From assembly GCA_910574885.1 (NCBI GenBank), contig CAJTDD010000020.1, positions 1-64,000 of the forward strand: a DNA stretch of 64,000 nt. Reading direction: 5' to 3'. The position numbers and the translations under genes are program-made. This DNA comes from Lachnospiraceae bacterium (lineage in GTDB: Bacteria; Bacillota; Clostridia; Lachnospirales; Lachnospiraceae). The notes under the pieces were generated by a model. The model did no database searches, was not told the DNA's origin, and saw nothing but the letters and a program-made list of their open reading frames with translations. Position 1 is the stretch's first letter. Each line of letters opens with the position of its first letter. This document shows positions 16,154 to 25,191 of this stretch, piece by piece.

Positions 16154-17501
16154 ATGGGATTAGGGTCACAGATGTTGTCTTACGCCAGGAATCGGTGCTT
16201 TTGGGCCGTTGATTGGGCGGGGGGGGGGTATTATCAGGAAGGCTTATGAGGAGATCAGGAGGATTGACGCCCTGGACAGTGATGCGCCAATGATTCAGGC
16301 GCACCAGGCGGCGGCCTGGAAGAAGCTGAAACGTGCGGCCTGTTCGGGGACTGGGTTTTACAGTGGGATGGAAAACCGCAGATTTTTGGAGTTCCCTGTC
16401 ATCACGAAGAATGTCATCCGCAGCAGCCAGGATGCATTTCTGTCTAAAGAGATGGACAGAGACGGCATGGTGCAGATGGCGACCAGTGGTTCTACCGGGA
16501 CGCCGTTTATCTGCTACCAGGACAAGGGGAAAAAGAAGCGTGTGAGTGCGGAATGTATCTTTTACAGTGAGAAAGTGGGATACCGGCTTGGGGATAACCT
16601 GAGCTATATCCGGACTTTGGTGAGACAGAACCGGAAGCCGGGATGGAAGCAGTTCATGCAGAACCAGACGATGATTGACTGTAGGGCCATCGACGGGCAG
16701 GGGGTGGAGAAGATGCTGGAAAAGCTCCGGGGGGTTGCCAGGGGCGGCGGTGCGACGGTCCTCGCCTATGGGTCTACCTGGACGGCGGTGAAGGAGTATG
16801 CGGAAAGCAGGAACCTTACGTATTTCCGGGGGCTTGACAATGTGTCGGGGCTGATTAGTGGTTCGGACATGCTGTTTGATGGGACCAGAGAGGCTGTCAG
16901 CAGCCTTTTTGGCGGTGTGCCCATGGCGTCCAGGTATTCCAATGAGGAGAATGGGGTGATTGGCCAGGATGAGGGTAGGAATAATGTTTTCGTGGTCAAT
17001 GAGGCGGATTACATGGTGGAAATCTGTGATGATGGTGGGAACCGCCTGCCGGAAGGGGAGCTGGGACGTATCGTGGTTACGGATTTGTATAACTATGGGA
17101 TGCCGATGATCCGGTATGACACGGGGGATGTGGGAGCGATTGAAACCTTGGAGATGAATGGGAGGAGGAAACGCTGTATCTGCCGTTTTAGCGGGAGGCA
17201 GGTGGATGTGATTTCTGACACCAGCGGCAAGGCGCTGTCCCCCCATGTGTTAGCAAACCATATGTGGAGTTTCCCGGATGTGGGGCAGTTCCAGGTTGTC
17301 CAGACTGGGGAGAAGGCGTATACGCTTAGGCTGAACCTGCCGGATGGTTTTTGCCGGGAGGGGGAGCTTATGGGGATGATGCGCAGGATTCTTGGCCAGG
17401 ATGCGGATTTATCGTTGGAGCTTGTGGATGAAATCCCGGTGCTTGCTTCTGGGAAAAGGAGATATGTTATCAATGAATGGAGGAATGGGCTGCAAATTTA
17501 G
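16154..17501 (+). CDS. CapK/PaaK-like adenylate-forming ligase, frameshifted (phase OFF) by poly-G
   Basis: AMP-forming ligase of the CapK/phenylacetate-CoA-ligase type. The start is ATG 16154 with GGAGGAG upstream; the first 22 residues (LSYARNRCFWAVDW) are typical for the family. At the G10 tract 16219-16228 this frame runs into a TGA after 31 residues, while the rest of the protein continues in another frame from GGIIRKAYEEI to 17501. Nine or twelve G bases would join them. The downstream part has ATSGSTGTPF and YNYGMPMIRYDTGDVG, the ATP-binding motifs. A TTG at 16209 opens the downstream frame but lacks the family N-terminus. The enzyme probably activates an acid for transfer to the glycan. 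Confidence 0.85.
16219..16228 (+). repeat. G10 homopolymer tract in the CapK-like gene (frame OFF)
   Basis: Ten G bases at codon 22 of the ligase. With 10 the upstream frame ends at TGA 16247-16249; with 9 or 12 it joins the 425-codon downstream frame exactly where the family alignment would continue. It is either an OFF phase state or a consensus error in the homopolymer. Confidence 0.88.
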
Positions 17502-17531
17502 GTGAGAATGTTTGGAAAGGGGATATGGCGG

Positions 17532-18674
17532 ATGAAGAAGGCTTTGATGGTTTCGACGATTATTGGGTTTCTTGGGGCGTTTGAGAGGAGTGACATTGCG
17601 CTCCTGCAAAGGATGGGGTATGAGGTCCATTGTGCGTGTAATTGTGAGCGGTATATTGATAAGAAGCGATTGGAAAAGCTGGATGAGCTTAAAGTGGTGA
17701 AGCACCATGTCCCGTTTGCGAGGAACCCTTTTTCAGGGACGAATATCCGGGCGTATGGGGCGCTCCTTCGCATTATGAGGGAGGGGGAATTTGATTTGGT
17801 TCACTGCCATACGCCTGTGGGAGGGGCGCTGGGGAGGCTTGCGGCGCACCGGGCGCATATCCCGCGGGTGATTTATACGGCCCATGGGTTTCATTTTTTT
17901 AAAGGTGCGCCTATGAAGAACTGGCTGTTGTTTTATCCGGTGGAGAAGTGGATGAGCCGGTATACGGATGTTTTGATTACGATTAACCGGGAGGATTATC
18001 TGCTGGCGAAGGCGAGGTTTTCTGCCGGGCATACGGTGCGTATTCATGGGGTGGGGATTGAGCTTGGGCAGTTTTCAGGGTCAGGGGATACCGGATGCAG
18101 GCGGGAGAAGCGGCGGGAGCTTGGGCTGTCGGACGCTGAGCAGATGTTGTTGTCTGTGGGGGAGCTTGATCGGGACAAGAACCATCGGGTGGTCCTGGAG
18201 GCGATGAAGACGCTGGCGAAGGAGGGGTTCCGGTTTTTTATTGCGGGTGTGGGGGCGCTGGAGGCGTCTCATAAGGAGTTTATCCGGGAAAATGGGCTGG
18301 AGGATTCGGTGAAGCTGCTGGGGTTTCGTGGGGATATCGCGGAATTGCTGGAGGCGGCGGATATTTATGTGTTTCCTTCGCTGTTTGAGGGGCTGTCTGT
18401 GGCGTTAATGGAGGCGGTGGCGGCGAAGGTGCCGGTTGCCTGTTCGCAGGTGAGGGGGAATGTGGATACGGTGGTGACGAAAGAGAGTTATTTTTCGCCT
18501 GAGTCTGTGGAACAGGTGGTGGAGGTGATCCGGAGGATCGGCTGTTTTACGGAGGAAGAGAAGGGGGAGATGGTGGCCAGGAATTATGAGAACCTTCAAA
18601 AGTATCGGCTCTGTGAGGTGCAGAAGGAGATGGGCAGGATTTATAGGGCTGTGGAGAAAGGAATCGGGAGGTAA
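17532..18674 (+). CDS. GT4-family glycosyltransferase
   Basis: GT-B retaining glycosyltransferase of about 380 residues. It has an N-terminal acceptor domain (MVSTIIGFL, VHCHTPVGGALGRLAAH, YTAHGFHFF) and a C-terminal nucleotide-sugar domain with the EX7E-like segment VFPSLFEGLSVALMEAVA. The sequence resembles CapM/EpsD-type enzymes that extend lipid-linked repeat units in the cytoplasm. ATG at 17532 after GGAAAGGGG is preferred to the GTG at 17502. Sugar specificity cannot be read. Confidence 0.88.
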   Translation: MKKALMVSTIIGFLGAFERSDIALLQRMGYEVHCACNCERYIDKKRLEKLDELKVVKHHVPFARNPFSGTNIRAYGALLRIMREGEFDLVHCHTPVGGALGRLAAHRAHIPRVIYTAHGFHFFKGAPMKNWLLFYPVEKWMSRYTDVLITINREDYLLAKARFSAGHTVRIHGVGIELGQFSGSGDTGCRREKRRELGLSDAEQMLLSVGELDRDKNHRVVLEAMKTLAKEGFRFFIAGVGALEASHKEFIRENGLEDSVKLLGFRGDIAELLEAADIYVFPSLFEGLSVALMEAVAAKVPVACSQVRGNVDTVVTKESYFSPESVEQVVEVIRRIGCFTEEEKGEMVARNYENLQKYRLCEVQKEMGRIYRAVEKGIGR

Positions 18675-18680
18675 GGATGT

Positions 18681-19340
18681 ATGAGGATTTTAGCGGTGGG
18701 TGCGCATTTGGATGATATCGAGATTGCCTGTGGGGGGACGCTTGCGAAGGCGGTTGACCATGGGCATGAGGTGAAGGTGCTGATTATGAGCAGGTCGGGG
18801 TATACGGATAAGGAGGGACGGGTGCAGCGTTCGGATGAGCTTGCGGTGGAGGAGGGGACGCGTGCGCTTGAGTGCCTGGGGATTCGGGAGATTGAGATTC
18901 TGGGATTCCCGACGAAGGACATCCGGTTTGAGTCGGAGGTGGTGAATGCCATCGATGTGTGTATGAGTGGGTATCACCCGGATGTGATTTTTACGCACCA
19001 TCCGTTTGACACGCACCAGGCGCATGTGGGTGTGAGTAATGCGACGATTGCGGCGGCGAGGAGGAGGAATACGGTGTTTTTTTATGAGCCGATTTCGCCG
19101 TCGGGGAGGTCGTATGTGGCGTTCCGTCCGCAGCTATATGTGGACATCGGGGATACGATTGGAAAGAAGATTGAATCGCTGAGGGAGCATAAGTCGGAGT
19201 ACCGGAAGTTTGGAGCGGAGGATTGGATTGAGGGAGTGAATGCCAGGTGTGGGTTCCGGGGGTATGAGATCGGGAAGAAGTATGCGGAGGCGTTTGAGGT
19301 TCTGCGGATTGAGATGCAGTTTGGGGATGAGGTGTTTTAG
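18681..19340 (+). CDS. PIG-L family deacetylase
   Basis: Zinc-dependent N-deacetylase of 219 residues. The metal motif is AHLDDIEIACGG at residue 8 and the second His set is in HHPFDTHQAHV. PIG-L/LmbE proteins remove acetyl from GlcNAc-type sugars or related amino-sugar conjugates. It starts 6 bases after the glycosyltransferase. Together with two GNATs and ATP-grasp ligases it suggests that an amino sugar is first deacetylated and then acylated with another group. Confidence 0.88.
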   Translation: MRILAVGAHLDDIEIACGGTLAKAVDHGHEVKVLIMSRSGYTDKEGRVQRSDELAVEEGTRALECLGIREIEILGFPTKDIRFESEVVNAIDVCMSGYHPDVIFTHHPFDTHQAHVGVSNATIAAARRRNTVFFYEPISPSGRSYVAFRPQLYVDIGDTIGKKIESLREHKSEYRKFGAEDWIEGVNARCGFRGYEIGKKYAEAFEVLRIEMQFGDEVF

Positions 19341-19377
19341 GGGCGGGACAAAAATGAGTGAATAGGAGGAGTATCAA

Positions 19378-20499
19378 GTGACGGAGCTTACAAACCATGA
19401 GTTCATCGTATTTGCAATGGACCACTATAATCCATTAGGTGTTGTCAGAAGTATTGGAGGGGTAAAGAAACCAATCGTCATTGCAGAAAAAAGCAAAACT
19501 GATGTTTCGTCGTACAGTAAATATATAAAAGAATATATCCGTGTGGAAACAGTTGATGAAGGATATGAAGTCCTGACAAAGCGTTTTTCTAACCTGCCGT
19601 TTCCACCGTTTTTGATTACTTGTGACGACAGGACGATTGAATACCTGGATAACAGGTACGATGAGTGGAAGGATAAATTTATCGGTTTTCATGCAGGAAG
19701 CACGGGGAGGATTACCCGGTTCATGGATAAATTCGCAATTCTTGAACTGGCAAAAAAACACGGTCTTAGAACATTGGATACGGTCTGCGTGGACAAGGGG
19801 ATTGTACCGGAAGGGATGGAGTATCCTGTTATCACGAAGTCCATTTCTCCAGTAATCGGGGGATGGAAGTCTGACGTGCATATCTGCTGGACAAGGGAGG
19901 AGCTGGAAACTGCCTATGAGAAGATTAAGGCGCCTAAGGTAATTATCCAAAAATATATAGATAAGAAAAATGAGTACTGTATTGACGGATTCTGTGCAAA
20001 GAAGGGAACCGTGGTGTTCAATGCCATAGAGTCTACCTATAACTACCTGATTCCTGGCTATTATAGTCCCTATATGACGGTCAGGAATTTTAGCCGACCG
20101 GAGATTGGAAAGGCGCTTGCAGGAATGATGGAGGAGATTGGGTTCGAGGGGATTTGTTCCATCGAATTTTTGATTGACCAGGATGACAATTACTATTTTT
20201 CGGAGATTAATTTCCGGAACTCCACATGGAGTTATGCGGCGACGAAGGCGGGAATGAACCTGCCTTTGCTATGGGCGCAGTGTATGATAGACGGGATTGT
20301 GCCGGAGGAGAAAAAGATTCCGGAGGGATTTACGGCGATGGTGGAGCCGATTGACTATGGAAAGAGAGTAAAGACAGGCAAGGCGGAACTAGGGGAGTGG
20401 CTTCGGGATTTCAAAGAAGCGGGATGCACGTTTTACTATAGTAGTGATGATATAGAGCCATTTCTGTATATGTGCAGGAATTGGGAGATGTTGAGCTGA
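19378..20499 (+). CDS. ATP-grasp carboxylate-amine ligase (second)
   Basis: ATP-grasp protein of 373 residues starting at GTG with AGGAGG nine bases upstream. ATP-binding features are YPVITKSISPVIGGWKSD, VIIQKYIDKKNEYC and the metal-binding SIEFLIDQDDNYYFSEINFR. It is only distantly similar to the first ATP-grasp protein, so the two probably handle different substrates. Similar proteins occur in capsule and lipopolysaccharide loci, where they attach amino acids to uronic acids or amino sugars. Base composition becomes more AT-rich from here on, compared with the G-rich genes upstream. Confidence 0.8.
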   Translation: MTELTNHEFIVFAMDHYNPLGVVRSIGGVKKPIVIAEKSKTDVSSYSKYIKEYIRVETVDEGYEVLTKRFSNLPFPPFLITCDDRTIEYLDNRYDEWKDKFIGFHAGSTGRITRFMDKFAILELAKKHGLRTLDTVCVDKGIVPEGMEYPVITKSISPVIGGWKSDVHICWTREELETAYEKIKAPKVIIQKYIDKKNEYCIDGFCAKKGTVVFNAIESTYNYLIPGYYSPYMTVRNFSRPEIGKALAGMMEEIGFEGICSIEFLIDQDDNYYFSEINFRNSTWSYAATKAGMNLPLLWAQCMIDGIVPEEKKIPEGFTAMVEPIDYGKRVKTGKAELGEWLRDFKEAGCTFYYSSDDIEPFLYMCRNWEMLS

Positions 20500-20533
20500 T
20501 GTGTTACGTTTTTTTGTCTGGTGGTGAGAGCAG

Positions 20534-22039
20534 ATGCGGTATATAAAAAGGAACAGTGTGTTTATTATTTCGGCGGCAGCCGCGCTTTTTGTGATTCTCT
20601 ATGGATGGCTGTTCGGGGAACAGTTGGATCGGGTATCCGGGGAAATCATGTCCTGGGTCAGTGATAAGTTTGGGTGGGTGTATATTGTCTTTGTGTTTTT
20701 TCTTTGCATTTTTATGACGTGGCTTGCCCTGAGTAAGTACGGGGACGTCAGGCTGGGACGGGATGGGGAGAAACCGGAGTATAGTAATTTTCACTGGTAT
20801 GCCATGTTGTTTTGCGGCGGAACGGGAATCGGGCTTGTGTTCTGGAGTATTGCGGAACCGTTGTCCCATTATGTGTCTCCACCGGAGGGCGTAGCGGCGG
20901 GTACGGTAGAAGCTGTCAACTTTTCTGTCCGGACTTGTTTTCTGCATTGGGGGATTACGCAGTGGGTTTGTTTTGCGCTGGTTGCGTTAGGAATTGCGTA
21001 TTTTCAGTATAGAAAAGGCAGGAACGCCCTGATCAGTAATCTTCTTGTCCCGTTGGTTGGGGAAAGGATGATACAAGGGGCTTTCGGTAAAGTGATTGAT
21101 ATATTTTCTGTGGTTGTTTCCTTTGCAGGGGTGGCCACATCTTTAGGCCTGGGCGTGTCACAAATCTGTGGTGGTTTGAATTTTTTATTCGGGATACCAA
21201 ATACAGAGCGTACATGGCTGGTTATTATTGTGGCTATTACGTGTGTATTTCTTATTAGCGCAATCAGCGGAGTGAACCGAGGAATTAAGATTTTGTCGAG
21301 TGTCAATACAGGGATTGCGTTTGCTTTGCTGACGCTTGCTTTTGTTGTGGGGCCGAAAACGGCAATTTTTAACACTCTTGTAAATGGGGTGGGGCAGCAT
21401 ATCCAGAATTTTTTCGGTGACGCGCTTTTGACGGTTCCTTTTGGGGACAATGCCTGGGTTATGAACTGGCGGGTGTTTTATTATGCATGGTTTATCGCAT
21501 GGACTCCTTTTGTCGGGATGTTTATTGCGAGAATTTCCAAGGGAAGGACGATTCGGGAATTTATCGTCGGCGTTGTGTTTGTGCCGACGGTGTTTACAAT
21601 CCTATGGCTTTCTGTTTTCGGGACAATCGCCTTTGGCGCGACGGAGGGATGGAGCCTCATGATGGTGAAAGATTTAATCGCGTCGCCGGAAACGGCGGTG
21701 TTTATTGTTTTTAGTGAGTATCCCCTGAGCAGAGTGATAGCAATCCTCATCATCTGCCTGCTTGCTGTTTTTTTTATTACGTCAGCGGATTCTGCCACGT
21801 ATGCGCTGAGCATGATGACTTCTGACGGGGATGTGAATGCGCCGAATTATAAAAGGGTTGTGTGGGCGGTGATAGAGGCTGCCATAGCGTACATCTTGCT
21901 GTCTGCAGGAAGCCTGAAAGCGCTGCAGACTGCTTCGATTGCGGCGTCTCTGCCATTTTTGGGTGTAATGATTGCGATGGTTCCGGCGTTGATGAAGGAA
22001 CTGGGTAAGGAGACGGTGGGAAAGAGGTGGCAAAAGTAA
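20534..22039 (+). CDS. BCCT-family transporter (choline/betaine/carnitine type)
   Basis: Integral membrane transporter of 501 residues with about 12 predicted helices and the BCCT signature region: GTGIGLVFWSIAEPLSHY, FFLHWGITQW-like CFLHWGITQW, and FITSADSATYALSMM. BCCT carriers import quaternary or zwitterionic compounds such as choline, betaine or carnitine with sodium or protons. It lies inside the glycan operon, 34 bases after an ATP-grasp gene and overlapping the region of the next start. A decorating substrate, for example choline or betaine used by the LicD or ligase enzymes, is a plausible cargo but is not shown. Confidence 0.9.
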   Translation: MRYIKRNSVFIISAAAALFVILYGWLFGEQLDRVSGEIMSWVSDKFGWVYIVFVFFLCIFMTWLALSKYGDVRLGRDGEKPEYSNFHWYAMLFCGGTGIGLVFWSIAEPLSHYVSPPEGVAAGTVEAVNFSVRTCFLHWGITQWVCFALVALGIAYFQYRKGRNALISNLLVPLVGERMIQGAFGKVIDIFSVVVSFAGVATSLGLGVSQICGGLNFLFGIPNTERTWLVIIVAITCVFLISAISGVNRGIKILSSVNTGIAFALLTLAFVVGPKTAIFNTLVNGVGQHIQNFFGDALLTVPFGDNAWVMNWRVFYYAWFIAWTPFVGMFIARISKGRTIREFIVGVVFVPTVFTILWLSVFGTIAFGATEGWSLMMVKDLIASPETAVFIVFSEYPLSRVIAILIICLLAVFFITSADSATYALSMMTSDGDVNAPNYKRVVWAVIEAAIAYILLSAGSLKALQTASIAASLPFLGVMIAMVPALMKELGKETVGKRWQK

Positions 22040-22041
22040 GC

Positions 22042-23091
22042 ATGGGCAAGTTGAAAATACTGCATATATTGAATACAGACGGTTTTTCAGGAGCAGAAAA
22101 TGTAGCTATCACGATGATCCGGCATTATCGGGAGTGGGTGGATGCGACGTATATGTCGCTGGATGGAAAGATAAGGGACAATCTAAGAGAGTGCGGCATA
22201 AAATATTATCCGGTCAGAAAGCTGTCAGTTGTAAATATAAAAAAGGCAATTTATGATGTAAGACCAGATCTCATACATGCCCATGACTATACGGCGTCCA
22301 CATTGGCAGCTCTTACAGGAACGAAGACAGCCATCATCAGCCATCTTCATAATAACGCTCCATGGATACGTAAGAAATGCATCAAATCCCTCTCATTTCT
22401 TGCCGCTTGCCATAAATCATCCAGGATTCTTACTGTATCGGATTGTATCATGAGAGAATATGTTTTTGGAAAGTATTTTAGCGGTAAAACGCAGATGATT
22501 GGGAATCCGATTGACGTATCCTCTATCAGAAAAAGAGCAGATGATAAGAACTGGGAAAAGAACTATGATGTGGCATTTTTAGGGCGGCTTGCTTCTCCCA
22601 AAAATCCACTTTTATTTTTGGAAATCATGAAAATGGTGAAAGAAAGAAAAAAGGATTTGAGAATCGTGCTCATTGGCGACGGGCCTATGAGGGCGGAAGC
22701 CGTTGAGAAAACCAGGGAATTAGGTTTGACAGATAACGTGGAATTTACAGGTTTTAGAAAGAACCCATACCCTATATTGAAGAAGGCAAAAATTTTGTGT
22801 ATGCCGTCAAGCTATGAGGGATATGGGCTTGCAGCCGTAGAAGCATTGGCATTGGGAAAACCTGTGGTTTCATCCGGAGCCGGAGGGCTTCCCGAAATTG
22901 TGGATCGGTCCTGCGGGAGGATATGCCGCAGAAAGGAAGAATATGTTGAAGTGATCCGCAGTATGTTGGACAATGACGCGCTATATAGCCAGATGAGCAG
23001 CAACGCCTGTGCAAGGGCGGAGGAACTGGATAATGTGTCCGGATATGCAGGCGGTATGGTAAGAATTTACAGAGAATGTTTAGAGAGATAA
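22042..23091 (+). CDS. GT4-family glycosyltransferase
   Basis: Glycosyltransferase of about 349 residues. N-terminal KILHILNTDGFSGAENVA is typical of GT4 proteins of capsule clusters; the donor domain has VAFLGRLASPKNP, VLIGDGPMR and MPSSYEGYGLAAVEALALGKPVV. ATG at 22042, after AAGAGGTGG and 2 bases after the BCCT stop, is chosen over a GTG inside that gene. It would add one sugar of the repeat unit at the inner membrane face. Confidence 0.9.
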   Translation: MGKLKILHILNTDGFSGAENVAITMIRHYREWVDATYMSLDGKIRDNLRECGIKYYPVRKLSVVNIKKAIYDVRPDLIHAHDYTASTLAALTGTKTAIISHLHNNAPWIRKKCIKSLSFLAACHKSSRILTVSDCIMREYVFGKYFSGKTQMIGNPIDVSSIRKRADDKNWEKNYDVAFLGRLASPKNPLLFLEIMKMVKERKKDLRIVLIGDGPMRAEAVEKTRELGLTDNVEFTGFRKNPYPILKKAKILCMPSSYEGYGLAAVEALALGKPVVSSGAGGLPEIVDRSCGRICRRKEEYVEVIRSMLDNDALYSQMSSNACARAEELDNVSGYAGGMVRIYRECLER

Positions 23092-23098
23092 CAATACA

Positions 23099-24007
23099 AT
23101 GATTACAATTTTTACACCTACATATAACAGGGGGTACACATTGGAAAGGCTGTATGAATCGTTGTGCCGCCAGACCCGAAAAGATTTTGAATGGGTTGTT
23201 GTTGACGATGGTTCTACAGACAATACAAAGCAGATGGTTGATAGGTGGAGGAGGACAAACCGATTTCCCATTCGTTACATATACCAGGAAAATCGGGGTA
23301 AGCCTTCGGCCCACAATTTAGGAGCAGAAAATGCCCAGGGGGAATTGTTTGCGTGCGTGGATTCTGACGACTACCTGGTTCCGACTGCCATTGAAGACAT
23401 AGAAGAATGCTGGAAGGTAAATTGCGGAAACAAAAATTCAATCATCGGGATTGTCTGTAACCGGGGGTATGATGAAAAAAACGCTATGACTAAGTGGCGT
23501 TCAGATGTTTTGCAGGAAATACATTTGAGAGAAGCTTATACAGATGGGATACTTTCCGGGGATACAATGCTGATTTATAGGACGGATATCGTCAGAAGGC
23601 ATTGTTTTCCATATTTTGAGGGTGAAAAATTTGTTCCGGAGAGTTTTCTCTATGACCAGATTGATATGGAAGGAACGTTGTATGTATTAGATAAGGTTCT
23701 TTATATAGGGGAGTATCTTCCGGACGGTTACACCGCGTCAATGAAAAAAACGAATGCTCTTAGCCCGAATGGTTACAGAGCGTACTTGATACAGAGAATA
23801 TTGCTTGAAAAAGAATCCGCCATGAAAAGCGTCGGTTTTAAAAGTATGTTGTTTGATATGATTCGACTGATATCAATCGATATCGGGATTCGCAGATCGG
23901 CATTTACAGATTTACGGGAGCTTGGCGGATGGAGGATTTTAACGATATTGTTGTACCCGGCTGGGGTATACAGATACTTTAGGGATTTTCACAAGTTTAT
24001 GAGGTAG
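23099..24007 (+). CDS. GT2-family glycosyltransferase
   Basis: GT-A inverting glycosyltransferase of 302 residues. ITIFTPTYNRGYTLERLYESL, VVVDDGSTDNT and the DXD-type VDSDDYL are the GT2 hallmarks. The C-terminal 100 residues contain amphipathic helices that probably hold it to the membrane. It lies between a GT4 gene and the polymerase, and the short gaps (7 and 4 bases) mark one operon. Confidence 0.9.
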   Translation: MITIFTPTYNRGYTLERLYESLCRQTRKDFEWVVVDDGSTDNTKQMVDRWRRTNRFPIRYIYQENRGKPSAHNLGAENAQGELFACVDSDDYLVPTAIEDIEECWKVNCGNKNSIIGIVCNRGYDEKNAMTKWRSDVLQEIHLREAYTDGILSGDTMLIYRTDIVRRHCFPYFEGEKFVPESFLYDQIDMEGTLYVLDKVLYIGEYLPDGYTASMKKTNALSPNGYRAYLIQRILLEKESAMKSVGFKSMLFDMIRLISIDIGIRRSAFTDLRELGGWRILTILLYPAGVYRYFRDFHKFMR

Positions 24008-24011
24008 ATAA

Positions 24012-25187
24012 ATGCTTGCATTATGGATATTATGCTCCGTATTATGCCTGGTTGCCTTTTTTCATAACAACCGGATTGTCTTTAAGTTTGGCAGAAATAC
24101 AATTTCATTTAATCTGATTATTTCGGCAATCATGTGTTTCATTATTATTCTTCTGATGACTGCCAACAGGACAGGATATGATGCGGACGCCTATACAAGA
24201 TTTTTTAATCTGGTAAAAAGTACGAAAATGAATCCGTATGACTATACCTATGATGCGTTTTACAGGGTAGAGTTGTGTATTCTGCCTTTTTACCCCAAGC
24301 TTACTTACCCGGAATTCCATGCGTTGCTATTGCTTGTGACAGGTTTGTTTTGTGTTTATCCAGTTATAAAAAAATATTCGGTTGATCCTGCAGTAGTGTT
24401 ATCTTTATATGTTTTGAGCGGTACGTTTGCGGCGGACGGTATGCAGTCAAAAAATTTTGTTGCGGTCTGCATCCTGGTTGCAACATTTTATTTTTATTCT
24501 GATTATGACAAGAAAAAGTGGCATATTTTCGCTTATTATATATGCTTGTTTTTGGCGATGCTGTTCCATTTTTCTTTTGCGATATATGTTTTTCTGCCGG
24601 TTACGAAAACGAACAGGTTCAGAAAATACGGAAGAATATTCCCGGTGATTGGCGGTATGCTCTATTTTATTTTTCTATATGGGGGAGGATTTACTACGGC
24701 AATCGTGACATATATATCCCGGATCCAGTTCCTTTCCAAAGCGGAAAATTACGGAATGGGAAGGGCGGGAATACGCAGCCTTGTTCCGTTTACAATTTAT
24801 TTTGCTATTTTGACTGCGCTCTATTATTTTACCGGTGAGAAAAGGAATCAGGCTTTGTTTAGAACTGTGGAATCAGATGAAAAACGAAAGAACCTGGCGT
24901 CAATAGCCATGGATGTAAGGTATATCTGGGAACTTATGGGCTTATTCCTGCCGGTTTTGATATATGCAAACGCTACATATCGGTTCTACCGTAATCTGTA
25001 TATCCCTGTATTTATTGTCATCACGAACTCTGTTTTGTCAATTAAGAATAAAAATAGAAGGAAGATAGGTATTATATTGCTATTGGGTGTTGCATTTGCG
25101 ATTTTCATATATCCTATATTGCTCAGGCAGCATATAGATATATATGAATCTATCTTGAAAGGATATTGGTTCTGGCAGGAGGGGTAA
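24012..25187 (+). CDS. EpsG-like polysaccharide polymerase (Wzy role)
   Basis: A 391-residue membrane protein with about ten hydrophobic helices and the EpsG family pattern of a large loop after helix 2 (NRTGYDADAYTRFF) and AADGMQSKNFVAVCIL. EpsG-type proteins are thought to polymerise lipid-linked repeat units outside the membrane. It is the only polymerase candidate beside the Wzx flippase, so the operon fits a Wzx/Wzy-type pathway. Confidence 0.82.
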   Translation: MLALWILCSVLCLVAFFHNNRIVFKFGRNTISFNLIISAIMCFIIILLMTANRTGYDADAYTRFFNLVKSTKMNPYDYTYDAFYRVELCILPFYPKLTYPEFHALLLLVTGLFCVYPVIKKYSVDPAVVLSLYVLSGTFAADGMQSKNFVAVCILVATFYFYSDYDKKKWHIFAYYICLFLAMLFHFSFAIYVFLPVTKTNRFRKYGRIFPVIGGMLYFIFLYGGGFTTAIVTYISRIQFLSKAENYGMGRAGIRSLVPFTIYFAILTALYYFTGEKRNQALFRTVESDEKRKNLASIAMDVRYIWELMGLFLPVLIYANATYRFYRNLYIPVFIVITNSVLSIKNKNRRKIGIILLLGVAFAIFIYPILLRQHIDIYESILKGYWFWQEG

Positions 25188-25191
25188 AGAA

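Noticed and set aside
16032-17246. 404-codon open frame on the - strand opposite the CapK-like gene
   Set aside because: It mirrors a G-rich coding strand, giving a Pro/His/Arg-rich product with no domain or ribosome site.
16209-17501. CapK-like protein starting at TTG 16209
   Set aside because: Lacks a ribosome site and the family N-terminus, which is present in the other frame from ATG 16154.
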